Source of the DNA: JBEKVE01 sp049514335
GTDB taxonomy: Bacteria > Actinomycetota > Acidimicrobiia > Acidimicrobiales > UBA8190
Length of the DNA stretch: 38,001 bases
Direction of reading: 5' to 3'
Assembly (NCBI GenBank): GCA_049514335.1
Contig: JBEKVE010000023.1
Span: forward strand, 1-38,001
Positions 22,123 to 29,275 of the stretch are shown piece after piece (the first letter of the stretch is position 1; each line of letters opens with the position of its first letter). The position numbers and the translations under genes were made by a program. The notes below the pieces were generated by a model. The model saw nothing but the letters and a program-made list of their open reading frames with translations, was not told the origin of the DNA and ran no database searches.

Positions 22123-22979
22123 ATGCAGAAGCGAACCCTCGGAGCGAGCGGGCTGACGGTCTCGGCCCTCGGGCTCGGGTGCAAGGGCATGAGCTACGTC
22201 TGGGGCCGGCCCCGGACAGAGCGGAGATGACGGCACTTCTGCGCGGCGCCGTCGAGCGCGGTGTGACGTTCTTCGACACCCCCCAGATCTACGGGCAGTT
22301 CACCAACGAGGAGCTCGCGGGTGAGGCGCTCGAGCCCGTGCGCGGGCAGGTGGTGATCGCCACCAAGTTCGGCATGTCCCTCGGCGACGACGGGGAAGCA
22401 GGTCGTGAGCAGCCGCCCGGCAGCGATCAAGCAGAGTGCAGAGGGTTCCCTGGCGCGGCTGCGGGTCGAGGCGATCGACCTGTTCTACCAACACCGGGTG
22501 GACCCCGACGTGCCCATCGAAGACGTCGCCGGGGCCGTGAAGGACCTCGTCGACGAGGGGAAGGTGCGGCACTTCGGGATGTCGGAGGCGGGGGTGCGCA
22601 CCATCCGCCGCGCCCACGCCGTGCTGCCGGTGACCGCCGTCCAGAGCAAGTACTCGCTGTGGTGGCGCCAGCCCGAGGAGGAGCTGCTCCCCACGCTCGG
22701 GGAGCTCGGCATCGGGTTCGTCCCCTTCAGCCCGCTGGGCAAGGGGTTTCTGACCGGGAGGATCGACGACGCCACGACCTTCGACGCGTCGGACTTCCGC
22801 AACGTGGTTCCCCGTTTCACGCCCGAAGCGCGCCGCGCCAACCAAGTCGTCATCGAGCTGCTCCGTTCGGTGGCGCAGGAGAAGGACGCGACATCGGCGC
22901 CATCGACCGCGTTGCGTCGTCGCTCACGATTCTCGGCGCCCGCTATCCCGACGCCCTCGAGGAGCGCACCGGGCTCTGA
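22123..22979 (+). pseudogene. Aldo/keto reductase pseudogene (two frameshifts, internal deletion)
   Basis: The ATG at 22123 has a GGAG 5 nt upstream and starts a normal AKR N-terminus (MQKRTLGASGLTVSALGLG), but that frame stops at about 22230. Homology moves to another frame near 22190 (GPAPDRAEMTALLRGAVERGVTFFDT, then IYGQFTNEE and IATKFGMSLGDDG), then to a third at about 22400 (SSRPAAIKQSAEGSL through IDLFYQHRVDPDVPIEDVAG, QSKYSLWWRQPEEE, FVPFSPLGKGFLTG, VAQEKDA). Near 22890 about 60 residues of barrel (the usual ALAWLLAQ to PIPGT section) are missing, and the last residues (SLTILGARYPDALEERTGL) sit in yet another register before the TGA at 22977. Asp, Tyr, Lys and His of the catalytic tetrad are still readable. 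Frameshifts alone could be sequencing error; the deletion argues for real decay. Confidence 0.85.
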
Positions 22980-22982
22980 GGC

Positions 22983-23705
22983 TCAGCGGAACAGGTCCTC
23001 GGCTGGCGGCCGCAGGATCTCGTCGGCCACCGAACCCCGGCGCAGCCAGGAGTGGTCCACGCCGCGCACCACCGCCACGGGGACCGACGCCGCCTTGCCC
23101 ATGACGAGCTCGGCGGCGGAGGCGATCTCGTCGGCCACGCACACCTCGGTGGCCACCAGATCTCGCCCGTTGGCGTCAGCGGTCCCCCGGAGATCGACGA
23201 CGGCGGCGATGCCGGCGCAGCCGATGGCCACGTCCACCACGCCTTTGCGCCAGGGCCGGCCGAAGGTGTCGGACACGATCACGGCCACCTGCCTGCCCGT
23301 GGCGGCCCGGAGGCCGTCGCGGATGCGGCGGGCGGAACGGTCGGAGTCCTCGGGCAACAGCGCCGCCCATCCCCGCTCGACGTTGGACAGGTCCACGCCG
23401 GCGTTGGCGCACACGAAGCCGTGGCGTGTCTCGGAGATGACGAGGTCCCCTCGGCGCCGCAGGACGCGGACCGATTCCGCCTCCACCACGCGCATCCGGT
23501 CAGCGGGGTCGTCGGCGTCGACGGGCACCATCTGCCCTTCGGACTTGGACACGATCTTCTGCGTCACCACCACCACGTCGCCGTCGAGCAGCGCCACACG
23601 CTCGGCGATGAGCGTGGCCACATCGTCGCCTCGCCGCACCTCCCCGATGCCGGTCACGGGGAGCACCGTCACCGCACCAGGTGCGTCGCTACCGCGGGAG
23701 GTCAC
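22983..23705 (-). CDS. fbiB: Coenzyme F420-0:L-glutamate ligase, standalone CofE
   Basis: Adds L-glutamate residues to F420-0 using GTP, a late step of coenzyme F420 synthesis. 240 aa covering only the CofE domain: LPVTGIGEVRRGDDV, VVVTQKIVSKSEGQ, SETRHGFVCANAGVDLSNV, VIVSDTFGRPWRKGVVDVAIG and ELVMGKAASVPVAVVRG, all signature segments. In mycobacterial FbiB a nitroreductase domain follows; here the gene stops, so the dehydro-F420 reductase activity must come from another protein. The GTG at 23705 overlaps the fbiA stop by 4 nt (GTGA), so synthesis is coupled. It is convergent with the aldo/keto reductase pseudogene, 3 nt apart. Symbol by operon position; cofE is equally correct. Confidence 0.92.
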   Translation of the reverse strand: MTSRGSDAPGAVTVLPVTGIGEVRRGDDVATLIAERVALLDGDVVVVTQKIVSKSEGQMVPVDADDPADRMRVVEAESVRVLRRRGDLVISETRHGFVCANAGVDLSNVERGWAALLPEDSDRSARRIRDGLRAATGRQVAVIVSDTFGRPWRKGVVDVAIGCAGIAAVVDLRGTADANGRDLVATEVCVADEIASAAELVMGKAASVPVAVVRGVDHSWLRRGSVADEILRPPAEDLFR

Positions 23706-24655
23706 GCCCCGGCTCGCCGCGCCGCGGTCCCTGCCCGCGGTTCCACCAGCAGCGCGGCCAGGACAGCGGCATGGCGCGGGGTGTGCATGACGGTGGGGGC
23801 GATCACGCAGCGCACGCCGCACGCCTCCACCTGCGCGGCGAGCGGCGCATCGGCCTCGTCGATCACGAGCGTGCCGACGACGTCCGCGTACAGGCGGGCC
23901 ACGCCCACCACCGTCGACTCGTGCCCCAGCTCGGTGAGCAGGCGGTCGGCGGGGCCCTTGAGCGCGGCGCCGGCGACGATGGGCGACACCGCCACCACGT
24001 CGGGCCGCCGCTCGGCCAGGGCGTCGGCGATCCCGGGCACGGCCAGCACGGGTCCCACCGACACCACGGGGTTCGACGGGCACACCACCACCGTCTCGGC
24101 CTCGGCCAGGGCGTCGAGCACCCCCGGTGCCGGGGTGGCACGGGCGGCGCCCTCGAAGCGCACCGCCGTCACCGCCACGCTGTGGCGGTGACGGACGAAG
24201 TACTCCTGGAAGGCGATCTCGGGACCGTCGCGCAGCGTCAAGCGGGTGCGCACGGGATCGTCGGACATGGGCAGCAGGCGCACCGCCACGCCCATGGCGG
24301 TGGTCAGCTCCGCTGTCACCTGCGACAGTGAGGCACCATCGGACAGGCGCTGCGTGCGGTAGAGGTGGGTGGCGAGGTCGCGGTCGCCCAGCCGGAACCA
24401 CGCCTCGCCGCCGAGGCGCTCGAGCTGCTCCATGACGGTCCACGTCTCGCCGGCCAGGCCCCAGCCCCGCTCGTCGTCGTTGCGGCCCGCCAGGGTGTAG
24501 CTGACGGTGTCCAGATCGGGGCTGATGTGCAGGCCGTGCAGCACGGTGTCGTCACCGGTGTTCACCACCGCGGTGACCTCGTCCGGCGCCACCACCTGGA
24601 CGAGGCCGCGCAACAGCCGGGCTGCGCCCACTCCTCCGGCCACGGCGGTGATCAC
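23702..24655 (-). CDS. fbiA: 2-phospho-L-lactate transferase (CofD/FbiA)
   Basis: Transfers the phospholactyl (or phosphoenolpyruvyl) moiety from its guanosine-diphospho carrier to the deazaflavin FO, forming (dehydro-)F420-0. 317 aa. Motifs: ITAVAGGVGAARLLRGL at the N-terminus, VVNTGDDTVLHGLHISPDLDTV, WFRLGDRDLATHLYRTQRL, MSDDPVRTRL, FQEYFVRHRH, CPSNPVVSVGPVLAVPG and a conserved C-terminal VIDEADAPLAAQVEACG. The GTG at 24655 gives the exact family N-terminus. No Shine-Dalgarno sequence, but TAGCCT lies 6 nt upstream. Together with fbiB it shows that the organism makes F420. Confidence 0.94.
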   Translation of the reverse strand: MITAVAGGVGAARLLRGLVQVVAPDEVTAVVNTGDDTVLHGLHISPDLDTVSYTLAGRNDDERGWGLAGETWTVMEQLERLGGEAWFRLGDRDLATHLYRTQRLSDGASLSQVTAELTTAMGVAVRLLPMSDDPVRTRLTLRDGPEIAFQEYFVRHRHSVAVTAVRFEGAARATPAPGVLDALAEAETVVVCPSNPVVSVGPVLAVPGIADALAERRPDVVAVSPIVAGAALKGPADRLLTELGHESTVVGVARLYADVVGTLVIDEADAPLAAQVEACGVRCVIAPTVMHTPRHAAVLAALLVEPRAGTAARRAGA

Positions 24656-24661
24656 GGCGCC

Positions 24662-24667
24662 AGGCTA
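24662..24667 (-). promoter_or_regulatory. -10 hexamer of a leaderless promoter (TAGCCT) for fbiA-fbiB
   Basis: TAGCCT on the minus strand, 6 nt before the fbiA GTG at 24655. It lies in the short gap shared with the divergent GT4 gene. Confidence 0.55.
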
Positions 24668-24713
24668 ACGGTCCGTGCGCCTGGGCCCGGCGCCCGTGTG
24701 CAAGGCTCGATCG

Positions 24714-25883
24714 GTGCGGCCCCATGCAGCGCCACCAGGCGATCGTCTGCGGGTGGCCGTCGACGCCACCCCGTTGCTGGGCACGCGCACCGGTGTGGGT
24801 CGGTTCTGCCACGACGCCTTGGGCGCCCTCGGTGCCAGGGCGGAGCTGGAGATGGAGGCCTTCGCCGTCACCTGGCGCCGGCGCGGGCAACTGCCCCCCG
24901 AGGTCCCCGGGGGCGTGCGCGTGCACCAGCGGCCCATGCCGGCCCGGCCGCTGCACCTGGCGTGGGCCCATCTGCCCGGACCAGCGCTGGAGTGGTTCAT
25001 CGGACCGGTCGACGTCGTGCACGGCATCAACTTCGTCGTCCCCCCGTGTCGCCGCGCCGCCCGGGTGGTGACGGTGCACGACCTCACGAGCGTGCGCTAT
25101 CCGCAGCTGTCGGACCCGTCCACGCTCGGCTTCCCCCGGCTCGTGCGCCGTGCCGTCGACGGCGGCGCGTGGGTGCACACCCCGTCGCAGTTCGTGGCGG
25201 ACGAGGTGGTGGCCGAGCTCGGCGTCGACCCCGGGCGCGTGCGGGCCGTGCACCACGGCGTGCACAGCGCGCCCAGCGCGGCCGGCGCGCCGACCGCGGC
25301 CGGGAACGATCCGCCGCCGGGGCTCCCGCCGGGAACGCGCCGTTACCTGCTGGCGGTGGGGACGGTGGAGCCGCGCAAGGACTACCCCGGCCTCGTGCGC
25401 GCCTTTGCCGCCGTCGCAGCCACGCGCCCCGACGTGGCGCTCGTGATCGCCGGCGCCGACGGCTGGGGCGCCGACGCGTTCCACCGCGTCCTCGAGGACT
25501 GCCCAGTGGCCGGGCGCGTCGTGCAGCTCGGCTACGTCCCCGACGACGACCTGGCGCGGTGGCTGGCGGGCGCGGTGGCACTGGCGTTCCCGTCGTTGTA
25601 CGAAGGCTTCGGCTTTCCCCCCGTCGAGGCCATGGCGGCCGGTGTTCCCGTGGTGGCGACGGCGGCCGGCGCCGTCCCCGAGGTGGTGGGGGAGGCGGCG
25701 CTGCTCGTCGCACCCGGCGACACCGACGCCCTGGCCGGGGCGTTGGAGCGGGTGCTCGACGACGAGCACCTGCGCGCCCGGCTGGTGGCCGACGGCCGCT
25801 GCCGCGCCGCGCAGTTCACGTGGGAGGCCTGTGGCGCCGGACTGGCCCGGCTCTACGCCGACGCCGCCGGCGGGCGTCGGTGA
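24714..25883 (+). CDS. GT4 glycosyltransferase 1
   Basis: Family 4 (GT-B fold) retaining glycosyltransferase, 389 aa. N-terminal Rossmann domain RVAVDATPLLGTRTGVGRF, a central VVHGINFVVPP and VTVHDLTSVRYP, then the C-terminal donor domain with AVGTVEPRKDYPGLVRAF, LVIAGADGWG, LGYVPDDDLARWL and the E-x7-E motif region FPSLYEGFGFPPVEAMAAGVPVVAT. The donor and acceptor are unknown, probably a GDP- or UDP-sugar in a multistep glycan. The start is uncertain: GTG 24714 is chosen because AAGGCT (24702-24707) lies 6 nt upstream; GTG 24675 would add 13 residues. The stop overlaps the next gene's GTG (GTGA). Three related GT4 genes follow each other. Confidence 0.9.
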   Translation: MRPHAAPPGDRLRVAVDATPLLGTRTGVGRFCHDALGALGARAELEMEAFAVTWRRRGQLPPEVPGGVRVHQRPMPARPLHLAWAHLPGPALEWFIGPVDVVHGINFVVPPCRRAARVVTVHDLTSVRYPQLSDPSTLGFPRLVRRAVDGGAWVHTPSQFVADEVVAELGVDPGRVRAVHHGVHSAPSAAGAPTAAGNDPPPGLPPGTRRYLLAVGTVEPRKDYPGLVRAFAAVAATRPDVALVIAGADGWGADAFHRVLEDCPVAGRVVQLGYVPDDDLARWLAGAVALAFPSLYEGFGFPPVEAMAAGVPVVATAAGAVPEVVGEAALLVAPGDTDALAGALERVLDDEHLRARLVADGRCRAAQFTWEACGAGLARLYADAAGGRR

Positions 25884-27010
25884 GTCGCCACGCCGTGGTC
25901 GGCACTGGACGTGCGGGGGACGGCGCAGAGTCGGGCGGGGGCGTGCTGGTCGTGGCCGAGCAGCTCCGACGGGCCGTGCCGGGGGGCATCGGCACGGCCG
26001 GGCTCGGGCTCCTGCGCGGGCTGGCGACCCTGGCCCGGGGCGAGGCCCCCTCCGTCACCCTCTACGCCAGCCGGGCCCGGTCTGTACCCGACCCCCTGGC
26101 CGCCACCGGGTACCCGGTCCTCACGTCGCGCCTGCCCGCCCCCGTGCTCACCCGGGCCTGGGACCGAGGGGTGCTCGGGGTTCCGGGTGGGTTCGGCGTG
26201 GTGCACACCCTGTCGCTGGCCGTTCCCCCCACGGGCCGGGTGCCGCTCGTGGCCACCGTGCACGACATGGCCTGGCGACACCATCCGGACGCCTATCCGA
26301 CCCGCGGCCGGCGCTGGCACGAGGCGGCCCTCGTTCGCGCCCTTCGCAAGGCCTCGCACTTCGTCGTCCCCGCCGACGTCGTGGCGGCCGAGCTCGTGGC
26401 GGCCGGTGCGGCGCCCGATGCGGTGTCGGTGGTGCCGCTCGGTTGCGACCATCTCCCCGATCCCGACGACGCCGCAGCCGGCGCCGTGCTCGCCCGCCTG
26501 GGGGTGGCCGGCGAGTTCGTCTTGGCGGTGGGGACGCTCGAGCCGCGCAAGAACCTTCCCCGGTTGTTCGACGCCTACGACAAGGCCCGGTCCGCATTGG
26601 CGCCGTCGTGCGCCTTGGTGGTGGTGGGACCGAGCGGCTGGGGTGACACCGTGGCGCCGCGTCCCGGGGTGGTGCTGGCCGGTCCCGTGGACGGCGCCAC
26701 GCTGGCCGCCCTCTACCGCCGGACGCGGCTCCTCGTGTACGTGCCGCTCGAGGAGGGCTTCGGTCTTCCCCCCGTCGAGGCCATGCGCGAGGGTGCTCCC
26801 GTGGTGGCGAGCCCCGTGCCGAGCACGGGCGGGGCGGCGCTCGAGGTCGATCCCACCGACGTCGACGCCATCGCCGCCGGGATCGTGGCGGCAGCCGTCG
26901 ACGAGGACACCCGCGCCCGGCTCCGGGCCGCCGGGGCGGCGCGTGCGGCCTCGCTCACGTGGCGCTCGACAGCGGCGGCGGTGGTGGCGCTGTGGCGGTC
27001 CCTGTCGTGA
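25880..27010 (+). CDS. GT4 glycosyltransferase 2
   Basis: 376 aa, GT-B fold, the middle of three adjacent paralogues. N-terminal GGVLVVAEQLRRAVPGGIGT (acceptor domain glycine loop), VVHTLSLAVPP, ATVHDMAWRHHPDAYP, then AVGTLEPRKNLPRLFDAYDKA, VVVGPSGWGD and VYVPLEEGFGLPPVEAMREGAPVVAS in the donor domain. The GTG start at 25880 overlaps the previous stop and its own stop at 27008-27010 overlaps the next GTG, so all three are probably translated in a coupled fashion at equal levels. No membrane helix is present. Divergence between the three proteins suggests that each adds a different sugar or linkage; the substrate cannot be read from sequence. Confidence 0.9.
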   Translation: MSRHAVVGTGRAGDGAESGGGVLVVAEQLRRAVPGGIGTAGLGLLRGLATLARGEAPSVTLYASRARSVPDPLAATGYPVLTSRLPAPVLTRAWDRGVLGVPGGFGVVHTLSLAVPPTGRVPLVATVHDMAWRHHPDAYPTRGRRWHEAALVRALRKASHFVVPADVVAAELVAAGAAPDAVSVVPLGCDHLPDPDDAAAGAVLARLGVAGEFVLAVGTLEPRKNLPRLFDAYDKARSALAPSCALVVVGPSGWGDTVAPRPGVVLAGPVDGATLAALYRRTRLLVYVPLEEGFGLPPVEAMREGAPVVASPVPSTGGAALEVDPTDVDAIAAGIVAAAVDEDTRARLRAAGAARAASLTWRSTAAAVVALWRSLS

Positions 27011-28260
27011 GCGACGGCGACGCACCGGAGCCCGCCGACGGCGCCGACGAAGCGGACGGCGCCGACGAAGCGGCGCACGGGCCTCCGCTGCACGTGTCGC
27101 TCGACGTCACCGCCGTCCCCGCCCAACCGGTGGGTGCCGGCCGGTACACCATCGACCTGTCCGAGGCGTTGCTGGCCCGCCGCGACGTCGCATTGACGCT
27201 GTGGAGCCGGCGCCACGACGCGCCACGGTGGCGCGCCCTGGCGTCGGCCACCGACGCGTCGGTGCGCGCCCTCGCCCCTGGCCCGAGGCCGCTGCGGCTG
27301 GCGTGGGAGCAGGCGCGCCTGCCCCGCCTGCTCGCCGGGGCGGGGGTGGCCGTGCACCACGGGCCGCACTACACCATGCCCGAGCGTGCCCGGGTCCCCT
27401 CGGTCGTGACCGTGCACGACCTCACGTTCCTCGAGCACCCCGAGTGGCACGAGCGCGCCAAGGTGGTGGTGCTCGGACGCGCCATCCGCGTGGCGGCCCG
27501 GCGCGCCGCCGCAGTGGTGTGCGTCAGCCGTCACAGCGCGGCGCGCTTCGAGCAGCTGTGCAGCCCCACCGGTCGCGTCTTCGTCGTCCCCCACGGCGTG
27601 GACCACACCCGCTTCGCTCCCACCCCCTCCGCCCCCGCCGTTGCGTCCGACGACGAGCTGCTGCGACGGTTGGGGGTGCGCCCACCGTTCGTCTTGTTCG
27701 TGGGAACCCTCGAGCCCCGAAAGGCGGTGCCCGAGCTCGTCGAAGCCTTCGACCGCGTCGCCGGCGAGATGCCCCACCTTTCGCTCGTGCTGGCGGGCCG
27801 GCCGGGGTGGGGTGCCGACGCCGTGGCGGCGGCCGTCACGCGGGCACGGGCCGGCGCCCGGGTGCTGCGCACGGGATATGTCCCCGACGACGCCGTCCCC
27901 GCCCTGCTGCGCCGGGCGGCGGTGACGTCCTACGCCGCCATGGAGGAGGGGTTCGGGCTCCCCGCCCTCGAGGCACTGGCGTGCGGGAGCCCGCTCGTCA
28001 CCACGGCGGGCACGACCATGGCGGAGCTGTCCGACGGTGCGGCCGTCCTGGTGGCGCCGGGCTCGGTGGACGAGCTGGCCGGTGCGCTGCGCACGGTCCT
28101 GGTCGGCGGCCCCCGGGTCGAGGAGCGCCGCCGGGCCGGGCTCGAGGTGGCGGCCCGGCACACCTGGGCGGCGAGCGCGGCGGGGCACGTCGCCGCCTAC
28201 CGGTGGGCGGCGTCGGCACGACGGGGCAGCGCCGAGGGCCGGCGCACGGGTGCCCGGTAA
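27007..28260 (+). CDS. GT4 glycosyltransferase 3
   Basis: 417 aa, third of the run. An acidic N-terminal tail contains a perfect 18-bp duplication (DGADEA twice), then HVSLDVTAVPAQPVGAGRYT, the HHGPHYTMPERARVPSVVTVH segment, a VCVSRHSAARFEQL helix, and the donor domain FVGTLEPRKAVPELVEAFDRV, LAGRPGWGADAVAAA, TGYVPDDAVPALL and SYAAMEEGFGLPALEALACG. The start GTG overlaps the previous stop (GTGA). The TAA stop at 28258 forms part of the -10 hexamer of the next gene. Mannosyl- or rhamnosyl-transfer is plausible given the neighbouring ManC-like and Rmd-like genes, but this is inference. Confidence 0.9.
   Translation: MSDGDAPEPADGADEADGADEAAHGPPLHVSLDVTAVPAQPVGAGRYTIDLSEALLARRDVALTLWSRRHDAPRWRALASATDASVRALAPGPRPLRLAWEQARLPRLLAGAGVAVHHGPHYTMPERARVPSVVTVHDLTFLEHPEWHERAKVVVLGRAIRVAARRAAAVVCVSRHSAARFEQLCSPTGRVFVVPHGVDHTRFAPTPSAPAVASDDELLRRLGVRPPFVLFVGTLEPRKAVPELVEAFDRVAGEMPHLSLVLAGRPGWGADAVAAAVTRARAGARVLRTGYVPDDAVPALLRRAAVTSYAAMEEGFGLPALEALACGSPLVTTAGTTMAELSDGAAVLVAPGSVDELAGALRTVLVGGPRVEERRRAGLEVAARHTWAASAAGHVAAYRWAASARRGSAEGRRTGAR
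27037..27072 (+). repeat. 18-bp perfect tandem duplication in GT4 gene 3
   Basis: The unit GACGGCGCCGACGAAGCG occurs twice without mismatch (27037-27054, 27055-27072), in frame, in the acidic N-terminal tail. Confidence 0.85.
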
Positions 28261-28263
28261 GGT
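28258..28263 (+). promoter_or_regulatory. -10 hexamer (TAAGGT) overlapping the GT4-3 stop codon
   Basis: The TAA stop of the third GT4 gene is the first half of TAAGGT, which lies 7 nt upstream of the GTG at 28271. No Shine-Dalgarno sequence is present. Confidence 0.5.
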
Positions 28264-28270
28264 TCGCCCG

Positions 28271-29167
28271 GTGCGTGCCCTCGTCACCGGAGCCAAGGGG
28301 TTCGTGGGCTCGTGGCTCACCGCCCACCTGGCCGAGAGCGGGGACGAGGTCGTGGCCATCGACCACGAGGTCGACGTCACCGACGGGGCCTCGGTGCGCC
28401 ATGCCCTGGCCGACGCCGAGCCCGACGTCGTCTACCACCTGGCGGCGCTCACCCACGTGGGGCGCTCGTGGACCGATCCCGCCGACGTCCTGCGGGTGAA
28501 CGCGGGGGGGACGCTCAGCATCCTCGAGGCGGCACGGTCCTCCCCGCGGCCGCCGCGCGTGCTGCTCGTCAGCTCGGCCGAGGTCTACGGCGCCGTTCCC
28601 CAGTCGCGTCTTCCGGTCACCGAGGACGCGCCCCTGGCGCCGGTGACGCCCTATGCCGCCTCGAAGGTGGCGGCGGAGTTCCTGGGCGTGCAGGCGTTCC
28701 TGGCCCACGGTCTGGCCGTGGTGCGGGTCCGTCCCTTCAACCACGTCGGACCGGGCCAGTCGGCGAACTTCGTGGTGGCAGCGCTGGCGGAGCGGATCGT
28801 GGCGGCGCGTCGCTCCGGTGCGGCCGGCATCCTCGTCGGCAACCTGTCGGCCCGACGCGACCTCACCGACGTGCGCGACGTCGTGCGTGCCTACCGGCTC
28901 CTGGCCGCCAGGGGTGTGGCCGGCGACGTCTACAACGTGTGCACGGGCCGCGACATCGCCATCGAGGAGGTGGCCGCCCGCATGCAGCACCTGGCGGGAA
29001 CCGAGCTGCTCCTCGAGCCCGATCCGGCCCTGGCCCGGCCGGTGGACGTCCCCGTGGTTCGGGGGGACCCGGGCAAGCTGCAGGCGGCGACGGGGTGGGA
29101 GCCGGTGGTCGACCTGGATGCCACCCTGCGCGACGTGCTGCGGTTCGCCGAGGAACGCTCGGCCTGA
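28271..29167 (+). CDS. rmd: GDP-4-keto-6-deoxy-mannose reductase-like SDR
   Basis: Extended SDR, 298 aa, of the Gmd/Rmd branch; likely reduces a GDP-4-keto-6-deoxy sugar to GDP-D-rhamnose or a similar deoxyhexose. N-terminal VRALVTGAKGFVGSWLTAHL, HLAALTHVGRSWTDPADVLRVN, active-site SSAEVYGAV and TPYAASKVAAEFL, then the branch-specific RPFNHVGPGQSANFVV, VGNLSARRDLTDVRDVVRAY and GDVYNVCTG. The length and the absence of the Gmd N-terminal TGITGQDGSYL pattern favour Rmd over the dehydratase. A gmd gene, needed to make its substrate from GDP-mannose, is not in the window. The GTG at 28271 follows TAAGGT by 7 nt. The gene ends before a strong hairpin. Confidence 0.8.
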   Translation: MRALVTGAKGFVGSWLTAHLAESGDEVVAIDHEVDVTDGASVRHALADAEPDVVYHLAALTHVGRSWTDPADVLRVNAGGTLSILEAARSSPRPPRVLLVSSAEVYGAVPQSRLPVTEDAPLAPVTPYAASKVAAEFLGVQAFLAHGLAVVRVRPFNHVGPGQSANFVVAALAERIVAARRSGAAGILVGNLSARRDLTDVRDVVRAYRLLAARGVAGDVYNVCTGRDIAIEEVAARMQHLAGTELLLEPDPALARPVDVPVVRGDPGKLQAATGWEPVVDLDATLRDVLRFAEERSA

Positions 29168-29189
29168 TCGCCGCCCGGGCCCGGACGCG

Positions 29190-29218
29190 CCGAGCGCCCT
29201 GCTCGGCAGGGCGCTCGG
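29190..29218 (+). terminator. 12-bp perfect hairpin after the GT4-rmd genes
   Basis: The 12-nt arms 29190-29201 (CCGAGCGCCCTG) and 29207-29218 are perfectly complementary with a CTCGG loop, starting 22 nt after the rmd stop. No T-run follows, as is common in high-GC actinobacterial terminators. Confidence 0.7.
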
Positions 29219-29267
29219 GGTCGTCGGGGGGGGACGACGGTTGCTGCGAGGTCGTCGGGGGACGACC
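29218..29267. repeat. Two near-identical G-loop hairpins in tandem
   Basis: GTCGTC (29220-29225) and GACGAC (29233-29238) enclose seven G; 12 nt later GGTCGTC (29250-29256) and GACGACC (29261-29267) enclose four G. The two units look like a duplication of one small hairpin. They lie between a plus-strand terminator and the 3' end of a minus-strand gene, so they could be back-up terminators for either strand. Confidence 0.65.
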
Positions 29268-29275
29268 GGTGTGGC

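Noticed and set aside
24365..25879. Long plus-strand frame leading into the second GT4 gene
   Set aside because: The part before 25880 is Arg/Ala/Gly-rich shadow of fbiA and the first GT4 gene; recognisable GT4 sequence begins only after the GTGA overlap.
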